NCBI GenBank assembly: GCA_035341855.1 | Contig: DAOQWA010000008.1 | Span: forward strand, 35,143-99,142 | Origin: QQVM01 sp035341855 | GTDB taxonomy: Bacteria; Bacteroidota; Bacteroidia; AKYH767-A; 2013-40CM-41-45 | DNA: 64,000 nucleotides | Direction of reading: 5' to 3' | In this document: one piece after another, positions 55,694 to 64,000 of the stretch | Layout: each line of letters opens with the position of its first letter | Position numbering within the stretch: the stretch's first letter is position 1 | Position numbers and translations under genes: made by a program | The notes under the pieces: model-generated | What the model saw: the letters and a program-made list of their open reading frames with translations, nothing else | The model's database searches: none | What the model was told of the DNA's origin: nothing

Positions 55694-56665
55694 CTAAAAC
55701 TCCCTTCTAACCTTATTCTTCGCATTCTCAATACTGGCATTGAGCTCAAAACCAAGTATGAGAATGACTGAGTTGAAATAGATCCAAAGCATTATAACGA
55801 TAAGGGTACCGATTGATCCATAGATCTTATTATACTGACCAAAGTTATTTACAAAATAGGCGAAACCTGTAGAAACTATAATTGAAAGCATTGTTGCAAA
55901 GGTGGAACCTGCGGAGATAAAACGGTAATTTTTCTTGACGGCCGGGGCATAGTAATAAAGAAATGAAATCGCAAAGAAGAACAATGACATTACAACTGTC
56001 CATTTTCCAAGAGTGAGCAACAGTATTTGTGTTTTTGATTTTAAGATACTGTGCGTTACAAGGTACTTCGTTGCTACTTCACTGAAGATGATAAGTGTTG
56101 TGGAAATTATTACCAGCACCGATAAGATGAAAGTAAGAACGATGGCGACTTTTCTTTGTTGAAAAGGAGTTCTTGATTCCACAACATGATAGGAACTGTT
56201 AAATCCCCGCATCATAGTCATGAATCCGTTGGTTGTGAAGTATAAGGCCATGACAAAACCTATAGACAGTAATCCTCCTCTTTGGATCCTGATGATATCT
56301 TCTATTGTACTACGCACTGTCGAATATGCATTTTGTGGTAAGACACCTTCAATGATGTTCAATATTTCATTTTGAAAATTTGCTATTGGAACATAGGGGA
56401 TGAGGGAGAATAAAAATATAATTGCAGGAAAAATGGCAAGAAAGAAACTGAATGCAAGTGATTGGGCCCTGGTGACAATAGAGCCACGTTGAATACCGGT
56501 AAAGAAAAAGTCGGCTACATCGTATATAGGCATTTTCTCGAATCCCGGTAATGCGATACGCTTTGTATAGGCAATGAACTGCTTCACGACAGGCAAGGCA
56601 AAAATTAGCCTCAACAGTTTTTTACCAAGCTTAGAACTCCTTTGCTTTTTTACCACCTTACTCAT
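55694..56665 (-). CDS. YihY/UPF0761 family membrane protein
   Basis: 323 residues with about six transmembrane helices. Family features are visible: TRAQSLAFSFFLAIFPAIIFLFS, the helix YAYFVNNFGQYNKIYGSIGTLIVIMLWIYFNSVILILG and a charged N-terminus. Once called ribonuclease BN/BrkB by mistake; the function is unknown, possibly a transporter. It overlaps nadC by 4 bp and is expressed with it. Confidence 0.85.
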   Translation of the reverse strand: MSKVVKKQRSSKLGKKLLRLIFALPVVKQFIAYTKRIALPGFEKMPIYDVADFFFTGIQRGSIVTRAQSLAFSFFLAIFPAIIFLFSLIPYVPIANFQNEILNIIEGVLPQNAYSTVRSTIEDIIRIQRGGLLSIGFVMALYFTTNGFMTMMRGFNSSYHVVESRTPFQQRKVAIVLTFILSVLVIISTTLIIFSEVATKYLVTHSILKSKTQILLLTLGKWTVVMSLFFFAISFLYYYAPAVKKNYRFISAGSTFATMLSIIVSTGFAYFVNNFGQYNKIYGSIGTLIVIMLWIYFNSVILILGFELNASIENAKNKVRREF

Positions 56666-57522
56666 TTCACTAATTTCATTGAGATATCTAAACTTTTATA
56701 AGAGTGGGTGAGAGCTCCGACAGAAATATAATTTACACCGGTAAGCGCATAACTTCGGACATTTTCCAGAACTATCCCACCGGAAGCCTCAGTAATTATT
56801 TTATTTGCGATGAGTTCGACTGCCTCCTTTAAAAGTTCTGTATTAAAATTATCAAGCATTACTCTCTGAACACCTCCGGTCTTTAGTACCTCACGGACTT
56901 CTTCGAGATTCCTCGTTTCTATTTCTATAGGAAGTTCTCGCTTGGTATCCTTCAGATATTGATTGGCTTTTTGGATGGCTTTGATGATTCCTCCGGCAGC
57001 GTCGACATGATTATCTTTGATAAGGATCATATCGTATAATCCAAATCTGTGATTTGTGCCACCACCAATTTGAACCGCCCATTTCTCGAAGATCCTGAAA
57101 TTAGGAGTAGTCTTTCTGGTATCAAGGATTTGTGTTCCTGTTCCTTCAATGGCATCAACATATTTTCTGGTTAGGCTGGCAATGCCACTCATCCTTTGCA
57201 TACAATTCAGAAGTAGTCTTTCAGCACGAAGTAATGAGCGCGTAGAACTCTCAATTTCCATGACGATGTCACCCTTAGTAACCTTTGCACCTTCACTGAC
57301 CATTACCTTGACGCGACTCTCCGGATCAACAAGATTTAAAATCTGATCAGCCAATACCAATCCGGCAATAATACCATCTTCTTTTACTTTGACAAGAGCT
57401 TTCCCCCGGGCTCCTTTTTCTATGGTTGAGAGAGAGGTATGATCTCCATCACCTTGATCTTCGTCTAAAGCATGTTTAAGAAATTCAGGGATCGATAATC
57501 CTGCACTTTTCTGTTGAAGCAT
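56662..57522 (-). CDS. nadC: Nicotinate-nucleotide pyrophosphorylase (carboxylating)
   Basis: 286 residues, normal length. Conserved motifs: EDQGDGDHTS, KVKEDGIIAGL, LDTRKTTPNFR, GGGTNHRFGLYDMILIKDNH and GVNYISVGALTHS. It makes nicotinate mononucleotide from quinolinate and PRPP in NAD synthesis, in the cytoplasm. Upstream gene of the pair with the YihY gene. The close neighbourhood nadC - DUF4783 - rlmH is familiar from other Bacteroidota. Confidence 0.95.
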   Translation of the reverse strand: MLQQKSAGLSIPEFLKHALDEDQGDGDHTSLSTIEKGARGKALVKVKEDGIIAGLVLADQILNLVDPESRVKVMVSEGAKVTKGDIVMEIESSTRSLLRAERLLLNCMQRMSGIASLTRKYVDAIEGTGTQILDTRKTTPNFRIFEKWAVQIGGGTNHRFGLYDMILIKDNHVDAAGGIIKAIQKANQYLKDTKRELPIEIETRNLEEVREVLKTGGVQRVMLDNFNTELLKEAVELIANKIITEASGGIVLENVRSYALTGVNYISVGALTHSYKSLDISMKLVK

Positions 57523-57641
57523 AGAAAGCCTTTAATTTTGTATGATCACCAATAAGGTCTAAAATTGAGCACAAAAATACTCAATCCTAAAACTAAAAGG
57601 ACTATAAATGCAGCTAATTAAATTCTTTGTAATTCGTTTAC

Positions 57642-58037
57642 TTACTCACTCTCAATTCTTAACTCAAGGAGAGAGTTTTTACCATTTACAGATTTCATGT
57701 AAAATGACACCCTGTAAGTCTTTGCATTCGAAGTGTTAAGCGTGCCTATACCATACATGGTACCTTCCTGGGATGAACCTTTATGGACTATGGTGAATGC
57801 TTTCGGGTTGTTTTTACTGAAAAAGTCCCTTAAAATTAGCTCAGCCTGCGCTTTTGAATACATATCTTCCTGATTTAAAAGCGTCAAGTCGATGCTATTG
57901 CTGAAATAGGAGGCTACTTGTTTGGCGTCACCGCTCCTGATCGCATTGGCAAAATCTTCATAAATATCTAAAGAATAGCTTGTTTGAAAGCTAAACAGAA
58001 GAATGATTAAAAGCCCTGTTTTTTTAAGTTTTTTCAC
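57642..58037 (-). CDS. DUF4783-like secreted protein
   Basis: 131 residues starting at a GTG (58037), which gives the signal peptide MKKLKKTGLLIILLFSFQTSYS; the upstream TTG would put 14 polar residues before it. The mature part has the DUF4783 pattern: FANAIRSGDAKQVASYFSNSIDLTLL, YSKAQAELILRDFFSKNNP and a C-terminal beta half with RVSFYMKS. A NTF2-like fold is suggested. Function unknown. It is divergent from rlmH and downstream of no other gene. Confidence 0.8.
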   Translation of the reverse strand: MKKLKKTGLLIILLFSFQTSYSLDIYEDFANAIRSGDAKQVASYFSNSIDLTLLNQEDMYSKAQAELILRDFFSKNNPKAFTIVHKGSSQEGTMYGIGTLNTSNAKTYRVSFYMKSVNGKNSLLELRIESE

Positions 58038-58221
58038 GGTTTCTTGTGTGCAATTATCAAGCCAATTCGCGAGAGCCAAATATGCTTTTACGGATAAAAT
58101 TCAATTTGGTTCTGCTCAATTTACTGAAAATTCTAAGCTGCTTTGCATTTATTTCAGGAGAAAACAAACAAAGTTATTAAGGATGTCTACGTATCTTTCG
58201 ATTTGAAGCCAAAACAATTTT

Positions 58222-58686
58222 ATGAAAGTTGAATTATTTTTTGTCGGCAAGACCACAGATAAATATTTAATCGAAGGCTTGAAAATTTACCTGAAGAGAC
58301 TTCAACACTATATTCAGGTTTCGGAAGTCATTATTTCTCCGGCATCAGGAACAGATCAGAACAAAGTGCTGAAGGAAGAAGGAGATAATATGCTATCTAA
58401 AATAAAAGCCAGAGACCTTGTGATTCTGCTTGATGATAAAGGCACAATGCTGAGCTCAGAGGAATTGGCAGCAAAGATGCAAAAGTGGATGGTTGAAGGT
58501 CATAGCAAACTTATCTTCATTAGCGGCGGGGCTTACGGTTTATCTGATTCATTGAGAAAAAGAGCAAATTTTATTTTATCTGCTTCCAGGTTTACATTTA
58601 CTCATCAGATGATCCGCTTGATTCTCGCTGAACAACTTTATCGTGCCATGACGATCATTCGAAACGAATCTTATCATCACGGTTAG
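58222..58686 (+). CDS. rlmH: 23S rRNA pseudouridine(1915)-N3 methyltransferase RlmH
   Basis: 154 residues, normal size. SPOUT-type motifs: DLVILLDDKGTMLSSEELA, FISGGAYGLSDSLR and the C-terminal knot SASRFTFTHQMIRLILAEQLYRA followed by NESYHHG. It methylates pseudouridine in helix 69 of 23S rRNA using SAM. All conserved residues are present. It converges on the GT4 gene. Confidence 0.95.
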   Translation: MKVELFFVGKTTDKYLIEGLKIYLKRLQHYIQVSEVIISPASGTDQNKVLKEEGDNMLSKIKARDLVILLDDKGTMLSSEELAAKMQKWMVEGHSKLIFISGGAYGLSDSLRKRANFILSASRFTFTHQMIRLILAEQLYRAMTIIRNESYHHG

Positions 58687-58727
58687 AATAAACTTATTTC
58701 TAATCTTTCATCTGCCATTGACATTTA

Positions 58728-59957
58728 TCAAAGGCTCTGATAGATTTTATTGTATTTCATAGTTCCTTTCTCCAGAGAAAAAATTTCTATCGCCGCTTTT
58801 CGTATTTTATCTTTTGAGAGCTCTAAAAGTTTTGGGATCTGGTTAATAATAAAATCATAGTCTTCCTCAGAAAAAGAACGGACTATAGCACCTGCCTCGG
58901 AGTCTCTGATGATCTGATCAATATCTCCGATATTTGAATTACAAATGATCGGAATACCCATACTCATTATCTCGCCTTGCTTGGCAGGAGAGCTTGCCTT
59001 TTTTGAATAAACCGGCTTGATGAAGAAAAGGGAAAGGCTTGAAAGCGAGAGGTAAGTCGGCACCTCATGGTGAATAGCTTTCTTGATGGAAATATTTTCC
59101 AAAGGAATATTTCGTCGTCTGGCTTTGTTGAGGATTAATTTTGGGTCTTCATGAGTGATAAACAAGAAGCGGGAGCGGGGGTACTTGTTAAGAAGTCTTT
59201 TAAAAAAATTCAACATCTCTTCCAGCATATACCATGTTCCAACAGCACCCACATAAGAAACCACAATGTCTGAAGGCTCGATATTTAATTCCTTCATAAG
59301 CTCATCCCGCTTTCTGGCATCAATGGTCGAACGATCGAAGAGTTCTGTGTTTGCACAGCATGGAATTACCTGTATCATCAATGGTTGTCCGGGTATAGCT
59401 TTCCAGGAATGGATCTCACGGCGTGCATCTTCGGTAAGGCAAATGGAATAGTCAGCTTTTTCAAGAAATCGTGCCTCCCTGTTTTTAAAGAAGCGATAAA
59501 TAAACCTGTAAATAATGGATGATTGCTTCCACATTCCTCCGTCGATACGTTCATCAGCATAAAATCCTCTCATATCAAAGATGAATCTTAGTCCAAATTT
59601 TCTTTTAAGCCTTAGACCTATCAAAGATGTGATGTAACTTCTGCAGTGGACTATATCGTAATTTCCCTCTTTGCACAAACGATTACAGGCTAATAGCATC
59701 TTGTACACATCGTACATCGTTGATAGAATGAGAGGACTCTTTGTGTAGGAAATATTCACCCACTTAATTCCTTTGGCTTTAAGGTCTTTTTCAATGATTG
59801 AGATTAGTGCTTCTTTGCCTTTTTTTTCAGAACTGACAATAGTGATATTGTGTCCAAGTGCACTGAGTCCACTGAGGTAAGTAAGAATTTGACTTTGTCC
59901 GAGTGGGTCGGATAATCCATCATAGGTCAGGTATAATATTTTTTTTCCTTGCTGCAT
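58728..59957 (-). CDS. Glycosyltransferase family 4-like (GT-B fold)
   Basis: 409 residues. N-terminal acceptor domain beginning ILYLTYDGLSDPLGQSQIL, then DIVHCRSYITSLIGLRL, and a C-terminal domain with VSYVGAVGTWYMLEEMLNFF and the E/Q-rich donor loop SSPAKQGEIMSMGIPII. Expected to add a sugar to a lipid-linked oligosaccharide in the cytoplasm. Third of three glycosyltransferase genes in a leftward cluster; 42 bp separate its start from the second. Confidence 0.88.
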   Translation of the reverse strand: MQQGKKILYLTYDGLSDPLGQSQILTYLSGLSALGHNITIVSSEKKGKEALISIIEKDLKAKGIKWVNISYTKSPLILSTMYDVYKMLLACNRLCKEGNYDIVHCRSYITSLIGLRLKRKFGLRFIFDMRGFYADERIDGGMWKQSSIIYRFIYRFFKNREARFLEKADYSICLTEDARREIHSWKAIPGQPLMIQVIPCCANTELFDRSTIDARKRDELMKELNIEPSDIVVSYVGAVGTWYMLEEMLNFFKRLLNKYPRSRFLFITHEDPKLILNKARRRNIPLENISIKKAIHHEVPTYLSLSSLSLFFIKPVYSKKASSPAKQGEIMSMGIPIICNSNIGDIDQIIRDSEAGAIVRSFSEEDYDFIINQIPKLLELSKDKIRKAAIEIFSLEKGTMKYNKIYQSL

Positions 59958-59999
59958 CTCTTAATTTTTCCGAAATCTCTTAAAGAACAATCTTGTTGA

Positions 60000-61238
60000 T
60001 CATGAATTTTGAGGATCACCGTATACATTTTTATAAATATGTTCTGCGATGGCATAACTACGGTAATGATAGGCAATATCACGAATTTTATCCTGCAGTT
60101 CAATATTATTGTTTTCCCTTAGAAGCTTATCAATTGTTTTACATGCCTTCAGATAAGCATTCGTATTCAATTGTTCAAGGACAGCTCCAATATCATTTTG
60201 TTTAATCACATCTGAATCGTCAGAAATATTTTTCGTAATGACTACCGGAAGTCCTAATGCCCAATATTCACCATCTTTGATAGGTGTACAATAACGTTTA
60301 GAGGGTATTGGTTTGACCGGTGTTATTGCAAAGTCGCCAAGCCCCATGTATTCTGCAACATTTTCGTGAGGGACAAATTTTATGATCATTTTTTGCGGGT
60401 CAAAACCTGCTGCTATTGCCCATTTGATCAGTTGATCTTTAGGGTGACTGGTAAGAATTAGACAACGGAACTTATCGCCCCAATAAACTTCAGCTATTTT
60501 GAAGAAGTCAAAAACTTCCTGTGAAAGATAAATTCCTCCGAACTTACCGGCATAAACACAGATGATCTTTTCTTCCAGTTTCATCTGACTGATGAGTTCA
60601 GCATTTTTTCTTTTTTTAGGCGCGAAAAATGACTCGTCGACACAGGCAGGCTTGACAAAAAATTTGGGAATTCTGACCCCATACCTGTTTTGTGCATACT
60701 CAAACATTGAACTGGTAGCACTGATTATTATCGTTGCACGTTCTGTAAGCTTGCGCTCGAAGTAAAAGAGCATCCTGTACTGTAAGCTCGATTTGCTCCA
60801 GGATTTATTTTCTACCATCGCATCTGCATGAGGTTCATAACTGTCAATGATGAGTTTTTTACCGGTAAGCTTTGAAAGTATATATGCAATAGAGCCGGCA
60901 GGTGTACACCAGGCATGGATATAATCAATTTTTCTCAGGAGGATCAATCCTACCATATAAGTGAAGTAGAATATCCATTTGAAGACGATGAAAACGCTGA
61001 ACTTCGAATATCGCAATGTGATAAGGCGTATTCCCTGCATACGGAGTCTTTGCCTCATTTGCGACAATTCATTAGCAGGCATTTCCTGTTTTGCCTGTTC
61101 GAAAGTTATGAGATAAATTTTACTGCCCTTTGGAACGTGATTGTAGATTATCCTCAGGTAGGGCAGGGTGTATGCCTGAATTAGGGCATCCTTCAAACTC
61201 CAGTAGGTGATGACAAGTATGTTTTTTCTTTGTTTCAC
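60000..61238 (-). CDS. Glycosyltransferase (GT-B, GT4-like)
   Basis: 412 residues starting at a GTG that overlaps the previous gene by 4 bp. The opening ILVITYWSLKDALIQAYTLPYLRII and the central ICVYAGKFGGIYLSQEVFDFFK resemble GT4 enzymes, and KDGEYWALGLPVVITKNISDDSDVI is the donor-site loop. The E-x7-E motif is poorly kept, so the mechanism and sugar are uncertain. Middle gene of the operon with the GT2 gene upstream. Confidence 0.82.
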   Translation of the reverse strand: MKQRKNILVITYWSLKDALIQAYTLPYLRIIYNHVPKGSKIYLITFEQAKQEMPANELSQMRQRLRMQGIRLITLRYSKFSVFIVFKWIFYFTYMVGLILLRKIDYIHAWCTPAGSIAYILSKLTGKKLIIDSYEPHADAMVENKSWSKSSLQYRMLFYFERKLTERATIIISATSSMFEYAQNRYGVRIPKFFVKPACVDESFFAPKKRKNAELISQMKLEEKIICVYAGKFGGIYLSQEVFDFFKIAEVYWGDKFRCLILTSHPKDQLIKWAIAAGFDPQKMIIKFVPHENVAEYMGLGDFAITPVKPIPSKRYCTPIKDGEYWALGLPVVITKNISDDSDVIKQNDIGAVLEQLNTNAYLKACKTIDKLLRENNNIELQDKIRDIAYHYRSYAIAEHIYKNVYGDPQNS

Positions 61239-62143
61239 CTTCTGAGTTTTTTAATACTATCAATTACATCTTTGCCAATGATCAGTTTCGTGATTAAGGT
61301 CACATACTTAGGCTTTAAGCCATTAAGAGAAATGGCTTTCAATGTATACATAATTCCGTTTTTTCGTTTTCCATCAACATAGCTATGGATGCCGCAAAAG
61401 TAATTGCAGTGCGCTTTCAATGAATGTTTTTCAGAATAACTGAGATCAACCTTTTCTAAGATCCAATTCTCAGCTTTCTTTGTCCGCTCAATGATAATAT
61501 TGTTGTTGGACCTCATCGAGCGAGACTCGTGGTCGTTCATAGTGACGCTTACCTCATCAATTATATATATCTTATTGTGCCGTAAATTTTGAATAAGGAA
61601 CATCCAGTCTTCCTTTATTGCAAAGTTGCGATCTTCTTCAAAGAGATTCAAGTGTTTATTATCCTTTCTGATGCAAACGTTACAGGCAATAGGATTCCCA
61701 TTGAGAAATAATTTATAATCGTAATAGCCTTCTTCAAGCTGTTGAATATCGGTAGCAACAACTTTCCCGTCCCTCAAAAACTCATATTTGCTGCAGATAA
61801 AGTCCGGATTGTTTAGCTCCCCGATCTTTTTGAAGAGCAGTTCAAGGTGCGTTCTTTTTAAGATATCATCCGAATCCAGAAATTGTACATACTTTCCCTT
61901 TGACTTAAGAATGCCATGGTTCCTGGCGGCCCCTCTTTCTTTATTATTCTGATGAATGATACTTACTTTCGGATTCGTGGCATAGTGTCCGGTCAATAAC
62001 TCGAAGCTGTTGTCCGTACTCCCGTCATCTATCACCAATATTTCAAAAGCTTCAAATGATTGCCTTAAGACACTATCTATAGTTTGCTGAACCATCAGGC
62101 AACGGTTATATGTCGGTATGACAATGCTAAAAAATGGTTCCAT
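61235..62143 (-). CDS. Glycosyltransferase family 2
   Basis: 302 residues. Typical GT-A opening FFSIVIPTYNRCLMVQQTIDSVL, nucleotide-binding VIDDGSTDNS, and the metal-binding LDSDD motif (about 92). The second half carries the acceptor part (IKEDWMFLIQNL, an ED-like base motif). It transfers a sugar from a nucleotide donor at the cytoplasmic membrane face. First gene of the leftward three-gene operon; a TACCTTTG box lies 160 bp upstream. Confidence 0.92.
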   Translation of the reverse strand: MEPFFSIVIPTYNRCLMVQQTIDSVLRQSFEAFEILVIDDGSTDNSFELLTGHYATNPKVSIIHQNNKERGAARNHGILKSKGKYVQFLDSDDILKRTHLELLFKKIGELNNPDFICSKYEFLRDGKVVATDIQQLEEGYYDYKLFLNGNPIACNVCIRKDNKHLNLFEEDRNFAIKEDWMFLIQNLRHNKIYIIDEVSVTMNDHESRSMRSNNNIIIERTKKAENWILEKVDLSYSEKHSLKAHCNYFCGIHSYVDGKRKNGIMYTLKAISLNGLKPKYVTLITKLIIGKDVIDSIKKLRR

Positions 62144-62310
62144 AGAGACTTACGCGTTCATTCATTTGGCTTTGGGAAGGTATTTGATCCTGCTTATGCA
62201 ACTGTTCTATACCTGTCCGGCTATAAGCCTTGTTCCGGAGCTACAATAATCGTCTTTTTTATCTTATTCATGGCTTAGTCTTGCCATAAAATATCAAGGA
62301 TACGAACATA

Positions 62311-62318
62311 CAAAGGTA
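62311..62318 (-). promoter_or_regulatory. -7 element for the leftward glycosyltransferase operon
   Basis: TACCTTTG on the minus strand, exact TAnnTTTG. It implies an approximately 160-nt leader. No -33 element is obvious. Confidence 0.45.
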
Positions 62319-62420
62319 CGTTTTATTGTCCCTTGAGGGCTTTCAGATCAATTTTTTACTAATACTGAAATGTATAGTAAATAGGAAAGATTTTACCTGC
62401 CTGCTTCTCTCAATTGTTAT

Positions 62421-62428
62421 TATATTTG
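62421..62428 (+). promoter_or_regulatory. -7 element for the polytopic membrane-protein gene
   Basis: TATATTTG on the plus strand, exact match to TAnnTTTG, implying a leader of about 12 nt before the TTG start. Confidence 0.45.
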
Positions 62429-62446
62429 TTTCACAAAAATTAGATA

Positions 62447-63823
62447 TTGGAATTCCTCTCTTTTATTGATCTGGTCATCCCGCCATTTTATTTGATCCTT
62501 TTCTTTTTTGTTGCTCACTCAATCAGGTCGCGACACATAGAAAAGGAGCCTTACTATAAGTATTTTATGCCCGGGCTGATGGTTAAGATGGCAGGTTCAA
62601 TTGCCATCTGCCTTGTTTATGTTTTCTACTACGGAAGTGGTGATACTACCAACTATTATTCTGATTGCTTATCGGTTAGTAAGCTATTTGTCAAGAATCC
62701 CTGGCAGGCCATTCGCTTCACATTTTTGCCACTGGACTGGGAAACATGGTTTTCATTTGACTTCGATACCGGATGGCCCATTTATTCTTATGATGCCAAA
62801 GCTATTGTAGTAGATAAACTCACCTGGCCACTGGCATTTGTGAGTTTCAATAGCTTCATTGGTCAGACCATGCTACTGTCCTTCATTTGTTTCTTCCCTA
62901 TATGGCGATTGTACAAAATGTTCTTGTACGAGTTTCCCACGCTGGAGAAGGAGTTCGCATTGTCAGTATTATTTATGCCTTCCGTGATCTTCTGGGGTTC
63001 GGGTTTGTTAAAGGATTCGATCACATTTGCAGCCATTGCTGCATTTACAGCATCACTGCATCACCTTTTAAAGATTCGTACACGTATTTGGCGGAATCTT
63101 TTTTATATCATCTTAAGTTCTGCATTGATGATCTTTATTAAACCGTATATTTTCTTTGCAGTAATTCCGGGTAGTCTGCTCTGGCTTGTCGGCTATCGAC
63201 TTTCTAAATTATCGAACCCTCTGGTAAGGATGGCAATCACTCCGGCACTCTTGGCGACTACGGTACTTTCAGGATATTTAATGTTAAGACTTTTTGGAAA
63301 TACGCTGGGGGAGTATCAGGTGTCAAACGTCTTAGACAAGGCGATAGTCACTCAGCAAGACTTAAAGCAGGATTATTATCAGGGCGCCTCTTTCGACATT
63401 GGAGATTTTGACTCTAGTGTACCCAGTATTCTTGGGAAGGCGCCTGCTGCTATTAACGCAGCCTTATTCAGGCCTTATATTTGGGAAGCCTATAATCCCG
63501 GTATGATAGTCTCTTCTTTAGAGAATTTGGTTCTCCTTGTAATTACTATTTTTCTGCTTATCAAGATGAGGTTTTATAATTTGTTTTTATTAATATTCAA
63601 GCATCACATTCTGTTTTTTAGTGTGTTTTTTAGTCTTTTCTTTTCATTTTCTGTTGGACTTACCACTTCTAATTTTGGTAGTCTGGTACGTTATAAAATT
63701 CCGGCTATACCTTTTTATGTGGCAAGTTTGTTTATCATTTATCATGCATACAAAGAATCCAGAAAGAAGCCGGAAGAGCCAGCAGCGGAACCTGTCATTG
63801 AGCCGGTAAAAGAAGTCCACTGA
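62447..63823 (+). CDS. Polytopic membrane protein, possible polysaccharide polymerase
   Basis: 458 residues starting at a TTG, with roughly ten hydrophobic helices. A periplasmic-looking stretch (about 60-125) contains YYGSGDTTNYYSDC and aromatic-rich segments, and PSVIFWGSGLLKDSITFA is a motif I associate with EpsG/Wzy-like membrane polymerases in Bacteroidota. The C-terminus is an acidic Pro/Glu tail. Position next to glycosyltransferases supports a role in chain assembly. Family assignment is tentative; it could also be a lipid-linked sugar ligase. Confidence 0.65.
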   Translation: MEFLSFIDLVIPPFYLILFFFVAHSIRSRHIEKEPYYKYFMPGLMVKMAGSIAICLVYVFYYGSGDTTNYYSDCLSVSKLFVKNPWQAIRFTFLPLDWETWFSFDFDTGWPIYSYDAKAIVVDKLTWPLAFVSFNSFIGQTMLLSFICFFPIWRLYKMFLYEFPTLEKEFALSVLFMPSVIFWGSGLLKDSITFAAIAAFTASLHHLLKIRTRIWRNLFYIILSSALMIFIKPYIFFAVIPGSLLWLVGYRLSKLSNPLVRMAITPALLATTVLSGYLMLRLFGNTLGEYQVSNVLDKAIVTQQDLKQDYYQGASFDIGDFDSSVPSILGKAPAAINAALFRPYIWEAYNPGMIVSSLENLVLLVITIFLLIKMRFYNLFLLIFKHHILFFSVFFSLFFSFSVGLTTSNFGSLVRYKIPAIPFYVASLFIIYHAYKESRKKPEEPAAEPVIEPVKEVH

Positions 63824-63829
63824 TCTTTT

Positions 63830-64000
63830 TTATTTGTAGCGAATCTTTCTCGAAAGTCTTCTGCCGATCTTTAGAAGAATAGGAGGCACGAAGCGAGCCC
63901 TGTTGGCGATAATCATGATCATTGGATCGCCGGAGAGAAATTTGAAATAGTCTTTGTGAAGAGTATTGGCTACCACGCGGGCACGCTTGAAATTGCAGCT
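63830..64000 (-). CDS. 3' end of a gene cut by the window edge
   Basis: 56 residues of open frame entering from the right edge and ending at TAA (63832-63830). The fragment has a hydrophobic patch (PMIMIIANRARFVPPILL) and a basic end (KIGRRLSRKIRYK). Such tails occur on membrane-associated glycosyltransferases, but the fragment is too short to assign. It is tail to tail with the membrane-protein gene. Confidence 0.6.
   Translation of the reverse strand, partial: SCNFKRARVVANTLHKDYFKFLSGDPMIMIIANRARFVPPILLKIGRRLSRKIRYK

Larger units (their letters stand above)
62144..62446. other. Divergent promoter region between the GT operon and the membrane-protein gene
   Basis: 303 bp. It holds a TACCTTTG box on the minus strand (62311-62318), a consensus -7 element for the leftward operon, and TATATTTG on the plus strand (62421-62428), 19 bp before the TTG start at 62447. 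No gene or structured RNA was recognised elsewhere. Confidence 0.55.

Overview
The window reads as a chromosomal segment of a Bacteroidota bacterium. Five features point there: two kinds of C-terminal type IX secretion sorting domain on large secreted proteins, TAnnTTTG-type -7 promoter boxes, few Shine-Dalgarno sequences with several TTG/GTG starts, the order zapA - 6S RNA - rny, and a putative porin of the Bacteroidota type. There is no rRNA, so a genus cannot be given. A run of exactly 100 N at 397-496 is a scaffold gap, so this is a draft or metagenome assembly.

Region 1 (1-7267) is an RHS polymorphic-toxin-like locus. A giant RHS protein (open at the left edge) carries an array of about 50-residue cysteine-bounded repeats, then YD repeats, an RHS core and a unique tip, and is followed by a small four-helix membrane protein. 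Facing it on the other strand is an orphan RHS core plus a different tip, followed by its own small gene. The two cores share a 28-bp identical sequence in inverted orientation, so recombination between them would exchange the two tip and partner-gene cassettes. Region 2 (7336-10687) is a small integrase island (tyrosine recombinase, two small proteins, a helix-turn-helix protein, one unknown) ending at the 3' end of tRNA-Arg. tRNA-Pro and tRNA-Ser follow.

Region 3 (11168-31950) is mostly core genome: an M23 peptidase, a coiled-coil protein, zapA, a 6S RNA, rny, wecB, an alpha/beta hydrolase, a solitary Cas6-like gene with no CRISPR array, a Kazal-domain secreted protein, an AcpH-like protein, a DUF167 protein, parE-parC, a periplasmic unknown, a putative porin, a PspC-domain protein and addB. 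Region 4 (31999-45885) is a block of secreted proteins: two tandem paralogues with an unrecognised, barrel-like N-terminal domain plus Ig-like repeats, an isoaspartyl peptidase/asparaginase, and two large PKD-repeat proteins with gliding-motility-type C-termini.

Region 5 (45909-64000) is a surface-polysaccharide region in two parts. Part one has a glycosyltransferase, two methyltransferases, an AsnB-type amidotransferase, a GNAT-like transferase, a NodB deacetylase and a flippase. Part two has two GT4-like and one GT2 glycosyltransferase, a polytopic membrane protein and a partial gene at the edge. Between them lie a Kelch-repeat secreted protein, a YihY-family membrane protein, nadC, a DUF4783 protein and rlmH.

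The strongest candidates for something undescribed are the inverted pair of RHS tips beside a tyrosine recombinase, the Cys-bounded repeat array in the RHS protein, and the lone Cas6-like gene that lacks the usual histidine.
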